A stretch of 64,000 nucleotides of DNA, taken from positions 2,792,501 through 2,856,500 of the forward strand of contig OY744520.1 of the NCBI GenBank assembly GCA_963556195.1, in the 5' to 3' direction. The number at the start of each line of letters is the position of its first letter. Within the stretch, counting starts at the first letter, position 1. Position numbers and translations under genes: made by a program. This DNA comes from Sepiola atlantica (taxonomy: Eukaryota > Mollusca > Cephalopoda > Sepiida > Sepiolidae). The notes below the pieces were generated by a model that had not been told where the DNA came from, made no database searches, and saw nothing but the letters and a program-made list of their open reading frames with translations. Shown here one piece after another: positions 1-11,098 of the stretch.

Positions 1-426
1 TTCTCGAGCTAACACTACATATTACCTTTAGACCACCATCTTCGATTCTACTCAAAACATACTCCATATAGGTGATAGCAAAAACCTTTTCCCCTAACAC
101 TTCAGTACTAACACTCTCGACATTGACACCGTCAAAATATTGTCACTTAATATTTACGATTTGTCTGCTATTAATTTACTACATCATACAAAATATTACG
201 CACACATTTAATTGAAGCCCCGCTAATCTCGCTGATTTTCGAGAATATCAGATTACGTTATTTCTACCTATTACGTATACATTTATACTCATTCCGGTTT
301 TTAGAGAATGCAATTAACGGGCATAGTTCCTTGCAGTGTTTCATTATTCAACATGGCGGCTACAATTTCTTCAGCGACTTCCGAATTAAGTCAATATACG
401 CCAAACTACCAGACAGATTTACAATC
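1..426. other. AT-rich sequence, no gene seen
   Basis: I see no reading frame, RNA gene or recognisable repeat in this stretch up to the tRNA-like segment. Confidence 0.5.
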
Positions 427-498
427 GATTTTGTAGCTAAGTGGTTATCGCCGTAGATCCTAGACAGAGAGCTTTAGGGTTCAACCCCAGTCAACACA
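427..498 (+). repeat. tRNA-derived SINE head
   Basis: A tRNA-like block has a good A box (TAGCTAAGTGGTTA from 434) and a good B box (GGTTCAACCCC from 478). They are 44 bases apart, as in a true tRNA gene, so tRNA position 1 would fall near 427. I could not fold a clean acceptor stem, and AT-rich sequence follows directly. It is therefore more likely the RNA polymerase III head of a SINE, or a decayed tRNA relic, than a working tRNA gene. No tail or target-site duplication was identified. Confidence 0.5.
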
Positions 499-904
499 CA
501 TTTTTGATTTTTACATTGTTAAACTTTTGCCTACGACGGAGGAGGGGAAGGGAGGATTATGTAATGGATTTTTTAAAAAAGAAATCAATGTAATAGGGAG
601 TACTTTAACTATTGTGAATATCATCATTTCTCTTCGAACACACATGGTTTATTAGTGCTCTGCAAACCTCTTTGTGTGTTTCAGTAAGCCTCTTTAATTT
701 TAAAAGTGCTTATTATCATATATAGAGCGGGTGTCTGGGAAATAACGGTACCATGAGATGGCTAGGAAGACTCCTACAACCGCGTCTCCTTCCTTCATTC
801 ATTCACACTTCAACAATTCCAACCCGACAATTTTTCTAAACATTCAATTTTTACGTTCTTCGCATGTGTACAGATTTTAATTAATTCTTTTATATTTCTT
901 CCAG
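499..904. other. AT-rich sequence, no gene seen
   Basis: Contains a G-rich patch at about 537-555 and otherwise low-complexity AT-rich sequence. No supportable gene. This could include the body of the SINE that starts at 427. Confidence 0.4.
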
Positions 905-959
905 GAAAGGCTGGTGGACGGATCCAGCTAGTAAAATTATAAATCACGGGAAATTATGA
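905..959 (+). other. Candidate 3'-terminal exon (weak)
   Basis: A pyrimidine-rich acceptor (ATTTCTTCCAG, ending at 904) is followed by 17 open codons from 906 that read KGWWTDPASKIINHGKL, then TGA at 957-959. A canonical AATAAA lies at 1015-1020. Acceptor, short open stretch, stop and poly(A) signal in this order fit a terminal coding exon. The stretch is so short that chance is quite possible. No upstream exon is identified in the window. Confidence 0.17.
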
Positions 960-2954
960 GAAAATCTGATAGATAGTTTTCTAATGGTGTTACATTACAA
1001 CTGCATACATGCTAAATAAAATTTAAAATACTAGATTAAATTAATAAAAGTAAATATTGTAGAGATTATAACATTCCATATATAGTTTTCTTTCGGCAAA
1101 CAAAGTGTTGCTATTCTGATTGCTCGAGCATTTTTAGTCGCACAGACATTTAGATTTGTGGCAGTTTGGGTTTTAACTAGTTTTTACAAATAGTTATATA
1201 AATGTTAATGTGCGCTCCCTCTACAAAATGATTAAGGAATCTACATGAAAAATAGTGTATTTACAATTCGCCGGTCAAGACGATTTAAGTTATGTTAAAA
1301 GTCTCTGGGCACACTAAGGGGGGGGGGCTATAAAAGAAGACGCCTTAAATTGAAATATTTCACATGAAAAAGAGATAAATGAGTTAAATGTAAGAAACTT
1401 CAAAGTTTCAGCCGAGAACCATATTGACAGTTTTAGAGGTCTCTATTTACTTGTTTCTCCAAAATGGAAGAGTTAGACACAATGGCAGTTTTAATTTGAG
1501 AAATAAACAAACCAGTTACCCAACAAGGGACACTCTGGAAAGAAACATGTATAAACATTGCTTGTTCAGACGGATTTTACTGTTACTAATCAATGACAGA
1601 ACATATTAAGTGTTCTTTAAGAACAGATACTACATATTGAAAGGCTTGTAGGTTCCTATATATGCCTTTATGTATCTCTTGAAGGAAACATTTCAAGTGG
1701 TGAGGACGATGCGCGAAAGCAAATCGCAAGTCAGACAACCTTCGCTTCCTGAAATGAATTAAGAAATATTTCCTCCACTTTAGACTTGAACCAGAATAAC
1801 ACAAGTTTAAAACAGCGTAACGCAGTTTTCCACATACTGTAGATTTCATTTCCAAAAGAAAAAAAAATCATATTAGGAAACAGTTACAAGAGATGAACTA
1901 TGAATACGAGTGATACATTTCTAGAATACACAATTTACAAAACCCAGCAAGGTACTACCCGAAGATGGAATTCCTTCGAATAGGTGTAAGCATGCTGTCA
2001 ATAGAAGAATTGTTGTAGTTAACATAAAGTTATTAAATCTGGAGTAGAACATATGTGATTATTCAAAATAAGCAATTGTTTGTCTTTAACGTTGGACGTC
2101 GAAATTGAAACACTCAATAAAATCGATTTTCATGAGAGTTCCGGCATGTTTTTATAATTGTACAGTTTTCGAAAAATGAAATGTGAAAGTAAACATGTTA
2201 CGAATGTGTGTATTTGAATATTCACTCAGAAAATAAAGTGTTTTTTATAATATACATACTTAATATAAGTTTGTGTATAAATGTTAGACACCACATTTTA
2301 TTAATACTAACGCGTAACGTTACATTTTTCATTTCTTTCTCACATTGTAAATGATGACTCAGGGTTTATGCATGTCATGCTAGTTTCTAAAAAAAAAAAA
2401 TAACCGATCTATGTTCATTATAAAATAGAAGTTTAACTATTAGACGAAAGCTTTTAAACTACATGCAAGCAGCATAATTATAACATAATTTAACGCGTTT
2501 CTATTACAATACGATACACTTACGCATGAGTGCGACACATCAATTAATGATAGACAGTTTAATGAGAATTATATGATTTTTTAGAACTTCGTAAATGTGT
2601 AGTCCGCGTTTCTTGGGTGTACATAGTTCAGAATCTAAAACTGCTTAATGTAGAATACCAGGTTAGCTATCGTTACGTTAGGAGGGCAAAAAGGTTAGGT
2701 TTTTGAAGACTATGAACTTAGACTTCAAGAACATTTTCAGCAAACAATCAGAAAGAAATATAATTCCAACAAGACAAAGCCCAGAGGAACGTTATATACT
2801 GCAGTCGGTTACAATACAGAAAGATATGTCCGTCAAAATAAAGATGTGCATAAAAAATCCTTGAACTCGCGTCTATGAAACTGTAGACAGTGTTCTTGCC
2901 CAATCAAGCCTTTCATGTAGCATGCATACATAATGTACAGACGGTGTTAAAGAA
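960..2954. other. AT-rich sequence, no gene seen
   Basis: No supportable gene in two kilobases. A run of ten G (1318-1327) sits directly before a TATAAAA (1329-1335), which looks like a core promoter, but the next ATG opens only four codons. Short open frames at 1424-1609 (+) and 1586-1855 (-) have no domain, composition or promoter support. This stretch is also the 3' flank of the membrane gene at 2955; no AATAAA lies close to its stop on the minus strand. Confidence 0.45.
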
Positions 2955-3182
2955 TTAGATTTCTAATTCAGACACTGAGTTTCGCATGCGTTTCCTATAT
3001 ATAAAGTAGAACCACATCAAATATAATGCTTGGAAAAAAAGTACGAAAAGTAGGAGGACATTGAATGCTATTTCAAATGTGAGGTTCGAGTTGACGGATA
3101 ATAAAGGTCGGCTTGTTGTATTTATAGCCGTGGTTGTGTTTCCCGATGTACCCACTGCGTTAACGTTAAATCCTTCCATCAT
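2955..3182 (-). CDS. Small single-pass membrane protein 1 (glycosylated ectodomain)
   Basis: Intronless frame of 75 codons. Residues 1-35 form a polar ectodomain with three N-glycosylation sequons (N15-T-T, N21-T-T, N33-L-T). Residues about 37-61 form one hydrophobic helix. Residues 62-75 are a short tail beginning RKRMRN. There is no cleavable signal peptide; the basic flank behind the helix predicts N-outside, C-inside (type III). I chose the ATG at 3182; the frame stays open to a TTG at 3203, but the TATA box at 3226-3232 puts transcription start near 3202. A second ATG at 3179 has better initiation context. The order sequon, LLS, LTFE, AF, helix, FYFIYRKR matches the gene at 47618 residue by residue, so these are paralogues. 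I do not recognise the family. The architecture resembles KCNE-type channel subunits, but that is only shape, not homology. Confidence 0.65.
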   Translation of the reverse strand: MMEGFNVNAVGTSGNTTTAINTTSRPLLSVNSNLTFEIAFNVLLLFVLFFQALYLMWFYFIYRKRMRNSVSELEI

Positions 3183-3225
3183 AAAATTGTCTACGTTGTT
3201 CAATCTGCAGCCGCACTAATTCTGT

Positions 3226-3259
3226 TTTTATAACGGGCGAATTAAGTATTTTAACCAAT
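3226..3259 (-). promoter_or_regulatory. CCAAT/TATA core promoter of membrane gene 1
   Basis: Reading on the minus strand, ATTGG (3259-3255) is followed by exactly 22 bases and then TATAAAA (3232-3226). The TATA box is 50 bases before the ATG at 3182, leaving a predicted leader of about 20 bases. The same element pair with identical 22-base spacing occurs before the genes at 15772 and 55261. Confidence 0.6.
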
Positions 3260-5606
3260 AAAATTGTTCTTCTAATCGGTTTATCATCCCCCGAGTAAGT
3301 ATTGATCAGTATTTAAACTGAAACATTTATGAGACAAATTAAACGAGTTCAAACCACGCCGAAGAAAGTAACGATTTAAATGCATTTGATAATTTTAACT
3401 CGAGTTTAAATAAAGCTTTAAGATCTGGATCAAATCTACTTATCTGACTTTACATAAACAGGGGTTCTCTTCAAACGGTTCTTATCTGTGAAATACATTA
3501 ACACAGTAATGTTTCCCTGGAGACGATAACATTGCCCTCTTAAAGTCCAATGTATACACCCACTTGTCGATCGGTATAATTCCGTCTATCTTTTTCCATC
3601 TTCTTTTAGTGGTGTTTAATGTCAAACTGACAATCACATTAACAATTACCCTCAAATTGCGTTTGCCTTCGGAAAGTATGCCTCAATTATATATTTACCA
3701 TCGAAGGTCGGGTGACTCGTATTTTCATTTTATAGTATATAGGATGTGTATTGTTTACTCACACATTACTTCTTATTTTGCAGAGTGAAAGGTGTCATTG
3801 AGCGATTTGGTTTTAGTAAATGACAAATGAATGATTAGTATTATTGTGGCAATTTGATGATTGAACTGTTTGTACTGATAATTCAGACTAGCTAAAGTTC
3901 GCTAAGATCAATATTGTGAAATAGAAAGGGTACGTCCGCTAGTAGTTATTCGATGATTGACATTCAAAGAATAAAACGTAAGCGCATTGACAGGCAATGC
4001 CTTTAAGGCCATTGTCTTTTTTTAGAACACTAGCACGAGGAAATAACGTCACACGAGATAGGATATGCGCGAACAACTCAAAACGACGAGACGTGATGGG
4101 AAATGACTTAAGAATCGATCATTAACGTAGCGAGAAATCTGTATTCCGTATATTTCTTGCCTCACTTGTGACTAGCAAAATGAAAGCAACGGGATCGAGT
4201 ACTTCTCTTTGTGTTGTTGTGGAAAATTGATACCAGAGCGAAAATGCATTACCATAGAGAAGTAGTCATATAGGGACGACAAAAGATGATGCCAGAGTGT
4301 CTTCAGATTTGAACACCGCTGTAGTTTCGCGTTGAAGATACAAGCTATGATATAATTGTATTATTTGTGATCTATTGATTTGCATTATATAGTAAACATA
4401 TGTGGTATTTGATTGTGACATACACAACAGTAGATTTAGTTATATTGATCCAAAATACTTTTAAACTACTCTCATAATTAGTTCATTTAAAACAATAGAT
4501 GAATGCTTTTAATTTATAATATTTCTATTTTGTCTATTGTGGACTTTTGAACAGTTTTAAAAAGTGCTAGCAAGTTGTTTTCTGTCGAAATGAAAAAGAT
4601 CATAGTTGAAAACAAAAGTAAGCGCAAAAGACCGGAAGTAATTAGTAAGTGCAGAGTGACGTCATCAACGAAGTTATGGAATATCGTTGTAAGTAAAGAA
4701 TCCACTGGGATCAAGTTAAACAGGTCATATAAAAAACGTATAAAGGGAATAGGTAAAAGGAAACTGAAATTGTCTCTCTCTCTTATCACCACACTATTTC
4801 GACAAGCCAGATAAAATAAAATAACAATTTTATTTGTAATTATTTGTTGGTGTCAGTTTATCACATTCAGCAGCCACTGAAAAAGTGTTTCATTTCTGCC
4901 AACAAGTTCAATAGTCATCAGTTTTTCAAAGTCGAGGTTCAGCCGAACAGCAACAAGACAAACACGTTAATCCAAAACATATGCTTGTTTTGCCGTTTTT
5001 AAGTGAACATATTTTAATAAAATATACTTAAATGATTTCTCCAAGATAATCTACTAAATATTGATGAGGTTCTTGACAAAGTTTTTGACGCTTGTATAAT
5101 ATATTTATACAAACCTGTACATAGATATATTATCATGTTTTTTTTCACTTGAGAAAGACACCGCAACTAAATTGAAAGTACTGTTTTTTACCGGGAAAAT
5201 ATCAGGAAATTTCTGATTTTAATGGAATTCTCAGCTATAGATTATATTTATTTTAACACATTTAATTTTAGCCCTCGTCGTTTGAAGACTAAATGCTGTC
5301 TTATTATAATCAGTGAATGTTTTTTACAAATAGATAATACCCGGAATGGAAGAGATATAAGATATTAAAATAGGTCTTTTGGGAAAAAATGATACTTGAA
5401 GTGTAATAAAATAAATGTTTTCAGAGATTTACATATTGTAATGTCATAAAGTACATTACTCTCTATCTATGCTTAAGGAGATAGTTTATATCGATATTTG
5501 TTCTGCTAATTTTGAATAGCAATGCATGATCAGTCCATAGGCCTAGAATTCAGCTTTAATTAATAACCTTCATGCAGAAACTCCTCATTTTAATACACCC
5601 ACGTTT
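3260..5606. other. AT-rich sequence, no supportable gene
   Basis: The only frame of note is at 4590-4814 (+), a lysine/arginine-rich 74-codon stretch without promoter, domain or homologue that I recognise. I treat it as chance. No repeats or RNA genes were recognised. Confidence 0.4.
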
Positions 5607-5788
5607 CAGGTCTACTATAGAAGTGTCTTGCTCATATTTAACCCTAACCTTAACCCTAACCTCTAACCCAAACTCCAACCGCTAAACTCTAGCCCTAACA
5701 CCTAACCCCTAAACCTTTACCCTTAACCTAACCGCTAACCCTAAACAACGCTCAAGTCTTACTATAGAAATGTATTGCTCATATTAAC
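5607..5788. repeat. Interstitial telomere-like (CCCTAA)n array inside a 36-bp direct repeat
   Basis: Degenerate CCCTAA units run from about 5640 to 5746 with the C-rich strand on top. They are bounded by two copies of a roughly 36-bp sequence (5607-5642 and 5753-5788) that differ at only a few positions, and both end in GCTCATATT(T)AAC. The array is thus bracketed by a direct repeat, as if it were one and a bit units of a longer tandem, or an insertion with an unusually long duplication. Confidence 0.7.
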
Positions 5789-8369
5789 TAACTCCATCAT
5801 TTATAATGAATTAAAAATGAAACAGTATCGGACTCCATATTTACATGGTTACGTACATACTGAATTTATTTATTTAAGTTTTAAAAAAACTACGCGAATT
5901 TGGTCATGCATGGCTGGTGATAATGTTATAATATTGTACAACACATTTATTATATAATATAATTATATCGAAACTAGGTAGATTGCATGGACAATGCATT
6001 ATTTGTTTCCTCAATAATGGAATTATTTTGAGGGTGTATGAACTCCTGTTATAAAGGAAGAATCCTTCCACAAAGTTTCTGTCATGAAATCCTAAAATTC
6101 GCAACCCTTTCAACAGTTTTACTATATGAAATACAAATATACCTCAGTATATGGCATACTTGTCTATCATCAATGTTCAACTAATGTTTTTTCGCCGTTC
6201 AATAATAGACACATGCTAAATAGTCAATAATTCTGACACACTTGTTTCGTTGCACTTTCCTGATGTAGGTTTTTTGTGGTCCTCTTCAGTTCGGAAATAC
6301 TCTTATAATTTTTTGCTAGATATACTCTGTGAGATGACTCTACAGATAACAATATGGGAAGGTTAAACAATACCATCTCATACTTACAAGATGCCCCCTA
6401 CTTCATTGAACAGACATTTAAAAAAAACTGACATGAGTGACACTTTATTGTCAATTCAAGAACATATTGAAGTTTATTTGTATACAATAATATTGGATTG
6501 CAGACAACATTGTGCTTTTGATGGTTACCATTTATGGTTGCATCAATCGAATCATAATTAATTGTGTATAGAGTTCAAATCAAAATATGGACATGTAGTA
6601 ATCCTCTGTTTCACCATTGTTTTATTGTTTATTTGTCTCAATTTAAAATCGATACACAAATTAGGGCGAATTAGGCAAGGCATCCCCTATCATAAAATCG
6701 TTATTGCTTGATGTTCTGGAAGTAAATCTTCAGAATAATATCGATAAGAGACCAACTTTCTAGATCATATGAACATACAATTTTAGATATTTAATAAATT
6801 TATTTGTAGAAATAAAAATTAGTTACTGTCTAGACCACGTTATTCTTTTCGATCGGAATGTTCCTGTCTTGCTATGGCATCTCACCCCATCTCTTGTAAC
6901 CTTTGCTTCCGTTCTCACGATTTTTATTCACAGTCATTGTTGATTCTTTGAATGTAATGTTTTGTCTCCTTAAATATTATATCGTCCCCGCGTATATTAA
7001 TAGTTAACCCTTCTACTTGTATATTTACTAATTTGATCACTATACAAATAAACGAACAATCAAGAGTAACTGACTGAACCGATCCAAAATGTGTTTTGTA
7101 CTATTTTATCTACTTGTAAGTAAAGTGTATTACTAATCAAAAGAAAATAAAGCAATTATTTATAAATTGTGTTAATGTGGAAATTGTGAGAGATCCCCGA
7201 TTAAACTTATGTTTTTATACTGACCGCTATTTTGGCAGTACAGTTTTTTTTAAATAGTTGTTTATAATGGGAAATTTAGATAGTTTATGATGACAAAACG
7301 GTTTAGAGTCAGTGAACGTGTCATCCACGTCTGCCCACATATTTTAAATATGTATACGTTAAAATTACGTAAAAAGTAAATAATGCTAATTACTTATTGT
7401 AGCGAATAAACATATTTGAACAAAATAGGTATACATAACAAAGTAAATAAATGCATGCAACAATTTATACAATTCATAGAATTCGCTCTTCTATAAACAC
7501 ACATACAAATAATTATTTTTATTTAATTTGTATAATATTTTGACTATTTTCTATAAATTATATAACTTATCGTCCATAATTAAAGTCTGAATGCTGCAAT
7601 TTTGCAGAAATAAAAATTGGCTTTATCATAAAATCTTGATTACAAGGCACACAGGCTTGTTTTAAAGTCTTGATAATCGAACCAAAAAGTAAGAAAAATG
7701 AAGGAAAAATAATAAAGCCATACGAAAATCATTTAGATTATAACAAATAACAGCGAAACAACATAATTACACTAAAACAATTGAAAAATATGGATGAACG
7801 TCATAGAAAAACTGCAATTGATTCCGTTTATTAACTTTCATTGACACTATCGTATATTCGATGATCTCCATATGACCACCATAATTATTGTGGCAGAACA
7901 TCATGTGAGGCCATGATCTCTATGATATATTTCGAAACTCCGCTTCTTTTGTGATTATTCGTTTCTCGATGTTTCTCTTTCCTCGGGATAACAAGATTTG
8001 AGAAAATCCTAGATTTCTCGATCTGAAAATCACCTGCAAAAAATCTGTCTTTTCCTAATTTGACACTCCTTAAGCATTTATACTCGTCGTTTTTAATGTA
8101 TTTGTTTAATATTTATATTTTATAAGTTGTCACAATCCTAGTTTAATTACATATTCATTCTATTACCGAACCATCAAGTACTATTGTGACAGGTAATCAT
8201 TGCTCCACTGCAAACTATTGAAGAAATAGGAAATATTTGATTTAACTAACCAAAATAGGATCACCAATGAAAAGAAACCGATAAATGTTTCCGCAAAAAA
8301 TACTAAATATTTCAAACTCAATAGGATATAATTGGTAAGTAATGTATAAAAACCAAAGTAAAATGGATG
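5789..8369. other. AT-rich sequence, no gene seen
   Basis: Very AT-rich. No reading frame, RNA gene or repeat that I can support. The short frames at 5775-5957 and 5904-6113 overlap on opposite strands and have no supporting signal. Confidence 0.45.
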
Positions 8370-8600
8370 GCACCCATATTGGCCCGAATGTATCTAGATA
8401 CGACTTACGACAAAAAAAACCATTAAATAGCCGAATCGGTTTACGATTTGAAACCTGCGAAAATGTAAAAAAGCAGACAACACAAAAACAGCTTCATGTC
8501 AAAACACGAAAATTCTAACAAATGCGAACACAAATTCATGCATTTTGTTAGGTTAAGTTAGGTTACGGTTTGATTAAGATTAAGGTTAAAACAGTGGCCC
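8370..8600. repeat. Dispersed repeat, copy A, with degenerate GGTTAG segment
   Basis: This segment lines up with 16020-16200. Shared landmarks in order are a CCCGAATGT block, TAGCCGAAT or GGCCGAATA, a 'ttacgatttgaaa' or 'ttatgatttgaaa' block, a GTGAAAAT- or GCGAAAATGT-type block, and a degenerate TTAGG/GGTTAAG region at the end (8549-8588 here). Divergence is high. No coding capacity was seen, and the class of element is unknown. Confidence 0.45.
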
Positions 8601-9504
8601 CTCATAAAAGTTAATGAAGTTGAAAACCTTCCCGAATAAATGAAATGAAAGTAAATAAAAATGTGTAATTATTTAAAGTAAATTACACACATTCTCAGCA
8701 CGTGGTGTGGTACTTCTTCCTAACTATAAGTCAGGGGACAGTGTAAAAGTTGTTTCCTTAAATGGTGTTACTAATTGAGTGTTAAGCGACGGCTCTGCCA
8801 TTTACACTATGTTTCCTATATCGCAATAGGAAATATTCTGGCCGATATGAGTTCCCTCCTATAGAACTACCGTAAAATAAAAAGAATATCAGTAAATTTA
8901 TGATTTACTATTTTGGTTAGAAAGTTGACAATATAGTAATTTAAAACTTTTAACTAATCGACATTTTTGAAACATAACGTTTGTAAAATCTGAATTACCG
9001 TATTTCAATATAGAATGTAGTTACCAAAGCATTTTAAAGTGAAGCCTGTCTATTCTTCTTATTTTTGATTGATCGGTTAAAATTTCTATGAAAAGTAAAT
9101 TAGGGAATCTTTAATAATAGCCCTACAACTCGCGAGTCGGGTTGAAAAAAAGTTGTAGAACGTAGTCAAAAAAATGAATATGCAACAAATAAATGCAACG
9201 TACGTAGAGACCGGTAATCTTCCTAGTTTTCTATTCCATTTGTTTGTATGTTTACGTATGGTAAATGGGTTTTTATTATTTTATTTTTTTTCATGTCATT
9301 TATTTAAAAAACAAAATGGCGTCATTAGTTTTTGCTATCGGTGTCACGTGTATGTTTTTTTTATTACCGGGACTCATAATCAAAGCGGCGTTTTTTTGTT
9401 GTTTTTTTGTGGGGGGGGTTGCATTTTTGAAATTTAATTTTATGAAACGGACATTTTAACGATCATTTTGATCACCGAATGAGCGCGCATGTCGTTACGT
9501 CATT
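8601..9504. other. AT-rich sequence, no gene seen
   Basis: Contains T-rich frames at 9174-9437 and 9265-9459 driven by poly-T composition and a G run, with no domain. I treat both as chance. A short self-complementary CAACTCGCGAGT-type motif lies near 9126. Confidence 0.4.
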
Positions 9505-9645
9505 GGGGTTAGGGTTAGGGCTGGGTTTAGGTTAGGGTTAGGGTTTAGGTTAGGGTTAGGGTTAGGGTTAGGGTTAGGTTTAGGTTAGGGTTGGGTTTAG
9601 GGTGAGGGTTAAGGTTAGGGCTGGGTTTAGGGTTAGGGTTAGGAA
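9505..9645. repeat. Interstitial telomere-like (TTAGGG)n array
   Basis: About 140 bases of TTAGGG, TTAGGTT and CTGGGTTTAGGG variants with the G-rich strand on top. This is opposite in orientation to the C-rich array at 5640-5746. The units are degenerate, so this is an old interstitial array rather than a telomere end. Confidence 0.85.
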
Positions 9646-9825
9646 TTTTTTAAAGAAACAGGAAAAAAAAACATTACGGTTTGACGAATGAAAATAATAT
9701 GTAAATAAAAGCACACTGACATGTAAATAAAAAGAAAATTATTTTATTCCTTTTGCTTAAAATGTAGTTTTGTTTTGTTCTTCTGCTTGGCTAAAAAATG
9801 CAAAAAATGCGCTTTGACTATGAGT

Positions 9826-9915
9826 CCCAGTAAAAAACCAACCGAATTCAGAACGAGGCGGAAGTCTCGTTCTGAATTCGGTGTTTTCTATCGAAGCAGC
9901 CATTACTGGGTTTTT
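9826..9915. repeat. Hairpin with a perfect 17-bp stem
   Basis: Positions 9841-9857 and 9866-9882 are perfect reverse complements (ACCGAATTCAGAACGAG) around an eight-base loop. A weaker outer match, CCCAGTAA on one side against TTACTGGG on the other, extends the fold outward, with extra bases in the right arm. Most likely the core of a small fold-back element. Short frames across it carry no support. Confidence 0.7.
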
Positions 9916-10401
9916 TCCACTTCACTTACGCTAAAACTATTAACTTATAGAAAATAGCACTTTTAACGGAGTATAATCATTAATAACTGTCACAGTTAAC
10001 TTGGAAATTCAGTTTTATCGGTTACGGTAACTTTTATTTGTTGTATATTTGTTTTTTCAGCGTTTTCGTTGTTGGGCTATTCTTAAAAATACCCGTAAAT
10101 TATTATATTTACATTAAACAAAATCTTAATCGATGAACATATTTGAAATATGTGTTTGATAATCACAAAGTAATGCGTAATATTGTCCCAATTAAGGTGT
10201 CGTTATTTTAACGAGTAAACAAATGATATTACTTTCGTTATTAAAGTGTTATTACTGATACATAAATGAAGACAGGATTTATTATAAAACCTTGATTAAA
10301 TTATAGAGATTATAAGCAGTAAAATACTAATTTAACTGATTTTCATTGTATATCTTAATATCTATAAATGATCTTCAATTATAAAATTGCACTTCGACAC
10401 C

Positions 10402-10479
10402 GACTACAATATGGTCGCCTTCAAATGTGATGTAAACAAATACTTAACGAATCGTCCTCTTGGAAAACAATCCTCGTAA
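10402..10479 (+). mobile_element. Non-LTR retrotransposon C-terminal remnant (short)
   Basis: Twenty-five codons ending in TAA read DYNMVAFKCDVNKYL and then LGKQSS. They match the last residues of the reverse transcriptase fragment at 10720-11098, which has DYNMVVFKSNVNLYL and LGKSI. Both correspond to the FK-x-x-V-N tail typical of CR1/Jockey-group ORF2 proteins. Only this tail survives, so it is a severely truncated copy. Confidence 0.55.
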
Positions 10480-10719
10480 GTAACCTTCTCCCTATTCTCT
10501 TCCACATTCTGCTTCCAATCATTTCGTGACGGCACTTATCGGCTGAATAAAAATCCTGTCAACTCATGTGTCGGAAATATCCCCGGTGTGTATAATCGGA
10601 CACGCATCAGTACACAAAAGTGATTCATGATACAAACTTATCTTATTAAAATGTTGGAAAACTATTCATAGACTAATATATTTGGAGTTGGTATTATCTC
10701 TTCTCTGACTCCCCATTTT

Positions 10720-11098
10720 GCACAGAAGAGATGTTGCTTGATTCCTTCTACTCTATCGATGTGTTCATGGAAGGTGCTTGACTGATCTCCGATCTAAACC
10801 CTCGCCTACTCGTAAAACATTGACAGCAATAACCCACATGGCAACAACCAGTGCAGAACACTTTTCCTTGCCACTACCCGCACCAAAGACAAAGCGCAAC
10901 TTTCACGAACTAAGTTTCATTAATGGAGGCGCGTCCCGTCTGTGGAAAATACTAACACACTGTTTCCCATCTGACTACAACATGGTTGTCTTCAAGTCTA
11001 ATGTAAATCTATACTTGTTGAACCGTTCTCTTGGAAAATCAATTCCATTTAAGAACTCCTCTGCTCATTCCACAGTTGTTTCAATCTTCACGTGGTGA
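10720..11098 (+). mobile_element. Non-LTR retrotransposon ORF2 C-terminal fragment
   Basis: The open frame corresponds to the C-terminal, post-catalytic region of CR1/Jockey-group reverse transcriptases. It has a HRRDVA-like start in an adjoining frame (about 10722), a central segment ending in the S-R-L-W-K motif (the family's SRLWNSLP position), FPSDYN, and the FK-x-x-V-N tail. Catalytic motifs are absent. This is the usual 5'-truncated dead copy and is open only by chance. Its end duplicates the tail at 10402-10479, about 570 bases upstream in the same orientation. Confidence 0.6.

Noticed and set aside
1318..1340. G10 run plus TATAAAA as a promoter
   Set aside because: The next ATG is followed by a stop after four codons; no downstream gene.
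4575..4814. Lysine/arginine-rich frame on the plus strand
   Set aside because: First codon is TTG (ATG at 4590), no TATA box at a sensible distance, and AT-rich lysine codons explain the composition.
9174..9459. Two hydrophobic plus frames
   Set aside because: Phenylalanine and glycine runs come from poly-T and a G run; there is no polar ectodomain or tail like that of the membrane family.
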